Shown here: piece after piece, positions 6,246-7,088 of the stretch
How positions within the stretch are numbered: the first letter of the stretch is position 1
Layout of the letters: each line of letters starts with the position of its first letter
Program-made: the position numbers and the translations under genes
Assembly (NCBI GenBank): GCA_947461645.1
Contig: CANHMN010000088.1
Coordinates: 1-7,088 of the forward strand
Length of the DNA: 7,088 bases
Origin: Chitinophagaceae bacterium
GTDB lineage: Bacteria; Bacteroidota; Bacteroidia; Chitinophagales; Chitinophagaceae
Direction: 5' to 3'
The notes under the pieces: model-generated
Seen by the model: only the letters and a program-made list of their open reading frames with translations
What the model was told of the DNA's origin: nothing
Databases searched by the model: none

Positions 6246-7088
6246 TTAAGTTGCTAAGATTTTCACCATTTTCATCCATTCGTCTCCTATTGCCTGTTTT
6301 TGTTTTACTGCTTCATTTAGCGGCATGTAATTGATTTTGTTATTGAGTATCCCGATGAAAACATTATGTCTTCCAACCAATAAACTTTCAACTGCATGGT
6401 AGCCCATTCTGCTTGCTAAAACCCTGTCCATACAAGAAGGTGAGCCACCTCTTTGAATATGTCCTAATATGCAAACTCTTACCTCCTGGTTCGGAAGCCT
6501 TGCTTTGATGTAATTATGAAGATCATTCGCACCCCCGAATTCATCGCCTTCAGCAACAATAATTACGTTAACTAGTTTCTTTCTTTTTTCTTTTTCTTCT
6601 AAAGAAGTGATGATTTCGTCTATGTTGGTTTTTCTTTCAGGTATGAGTATGTTTTCAGCACCAGTAGCAATTCCGCTGTGCAATGCGATATACCCGGCAT
6701 CTCTACCCATCACTTCAACTAAAAACAATCTGTCGTGAGCATGTGCGGTGTCCCTGATTTTATCAATGGCTTCTACTGCGGTGTTTACTGCTGTATCAAA
6801 ACCTATGGTATAATCTGTTCCAGCAATATCTTTATCGATAGTACCTGGAAGCCCAATACAAGGTATGTTGAATTCATTGCTGAAAATTTGCGCACCCCTG
6901 AAAGAGCCGTCTCCTCCAATAATAACCAACCCGTCAATTCCTCTTTTATGTAGGTTTTCAAATGCTTTTTTTCTTCCTTCGTATTGCATGAATTCCATGC
7001 AACGTGAAGTTTTTAAAATGGTTCCGCCACGTTGAATGATGTTGGCAACGCTTCTGCTATCCATTGGAACTATATCGTCATGTACAAG
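6246..7088 (-). CDS. pfkA: ATP-dependent 6-phosphofructokinase, 5'-partial
   Basis: The enzyme phosphorylates fructose 6-phosphate to fructose 1,6-bisphosphate with ATP, the committed step of glycolysis, in the cytoplasm. The frame runs unbroken through the right edge (LVHDDIVP before MDSRSVANIIQRGGT), so the Met at 7064 is internal. By comparison with E. coli PfkA (320 residues) about 43 N-terminal residues are missing, including the GGDAPG ATP-binding loop. Counting from that Met, R21 matches E. coli R72. GGDGS (50-54) carries a Gly after the Asp, and PGTID (73-77) carries Gly where PPi-dependent enzymes have Lys, so ATP is the predicted donor. D77 is the catalytic base. R112, MGR (119-121), E172, R197 and GHIQRGGSP (201-209, with H202 and R205) are the fructose 6-phosphate contacts. 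Residue 78 is Lys instead of the usual Asn (GTIDKDI). The C-terminus is complete, ending KILAT. The gene leads into pyk. Confidence 0.97.
   Translation of the reverse strand, partial: LVHDDIVPMDSRSVANIIQRGGTILKTSRCMEFMQYEGRKKAFENLHKRGIDGLVIIGGDGSFRGAQIFSNEFNIPCIGLPGTIDKDIAGTDYTIGFDTAVNTAVEAIDKIRDTAHAHDRLFLVEVMGRDAGYIALHSGIATGAENILIPERKTNIDEIITSLEEKEKRKKLVNVIIVAEGDEFGGANDLHNYIKARLPNQEVRVCILGHIQRGGSPSCMDRVLASRMGYHAVESLLVGRHNVFIGILNNKINYMPLNEAVKQKQAIGDEWMKMVKILAT

Noticed and set aside
7062..7064. ATG as the true start of phosphofructokinase
   Set aside because: Coding sequence continues upstream in frame to the edge and matches the PfkA segment before D-S-R-S-V; starting here would remove the ATP-binding GGDAPG region.
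1..7088. CRISPR array, insertion sequence, tRNA or defence system
   Set aside because: No spaced direct repeats, terminal inverted repeats with a transposase, cloverleaf-forming sequence or defence-type domains were found on either strand.

Overview
The window looks like ordinary chromosome from a low-GC member of the Bacteroidota. The strongest evidence is the large secreted protein at 1480-3888. It ends in a gliding-motility-associated / type B sorting domain of the type IX secretion system (T9SS), which is essentially confined to that phylum. A WcaJ-like sugar phosphotransferase, AT-rich spacers, TAA/TGA stops and weak or absent Shine-Dalgarno sequences agree with this. The order within the phylum cannot be fixed from what is visible.

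Layout from left to right. (1) Bases 3-1400 (+) hold an exopolysaccharide-initiating polyprenyl glycosylphosphotransferase whose first codons lie just off the left edge. (2) Bases 1421-1459 form a perfect 17-bp hairpin that serves as a shared, bidirectional terminator. (3) Bases 1480-3888 (-) encode an 802-residue multidomain T9SS cargo protein. (4) Bases 3889-4183 are a divergent AT-rich intergenic region. (5) Bases 4184-4648 (+) encode a small NTF2/SnoaL-like protein. (6) Bases 4688-6178 (-) encode pyruvate kinase. (7) Bases 6246-7088 (-) encode 6-phosphofructokinase, cut at its N-terminus by the right edge.

Functionally there are two themes. The left half concerns the cell surface: initiation of an exopolysaccharide repeat unit, and a large secreted or surface-anchored protein read from the opposite strand. 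The right half is central metabolism: pfkA followed by pyk on the same strand, 67 bases apart, with no visible terminator between them. These two enzymes catalyse the committed and the final irreversible steps of glycolysis and are probably co-transcribed. The NTF2-like gene stands alone and its function cannot be assigned.

I found no mobile element, CRISPR array, RNA gene, toxin-antitoxin or defence locus, and nothing that amounts to a new biological system. The points most worth a second look are residue-level: a K+-independence signature in pyruvate kinase, a Lys in place of the usual Asn in the catalytic loop of phosphofructokinase, and an unassigned N-terminal beta-rich region in the T9SS cargo.
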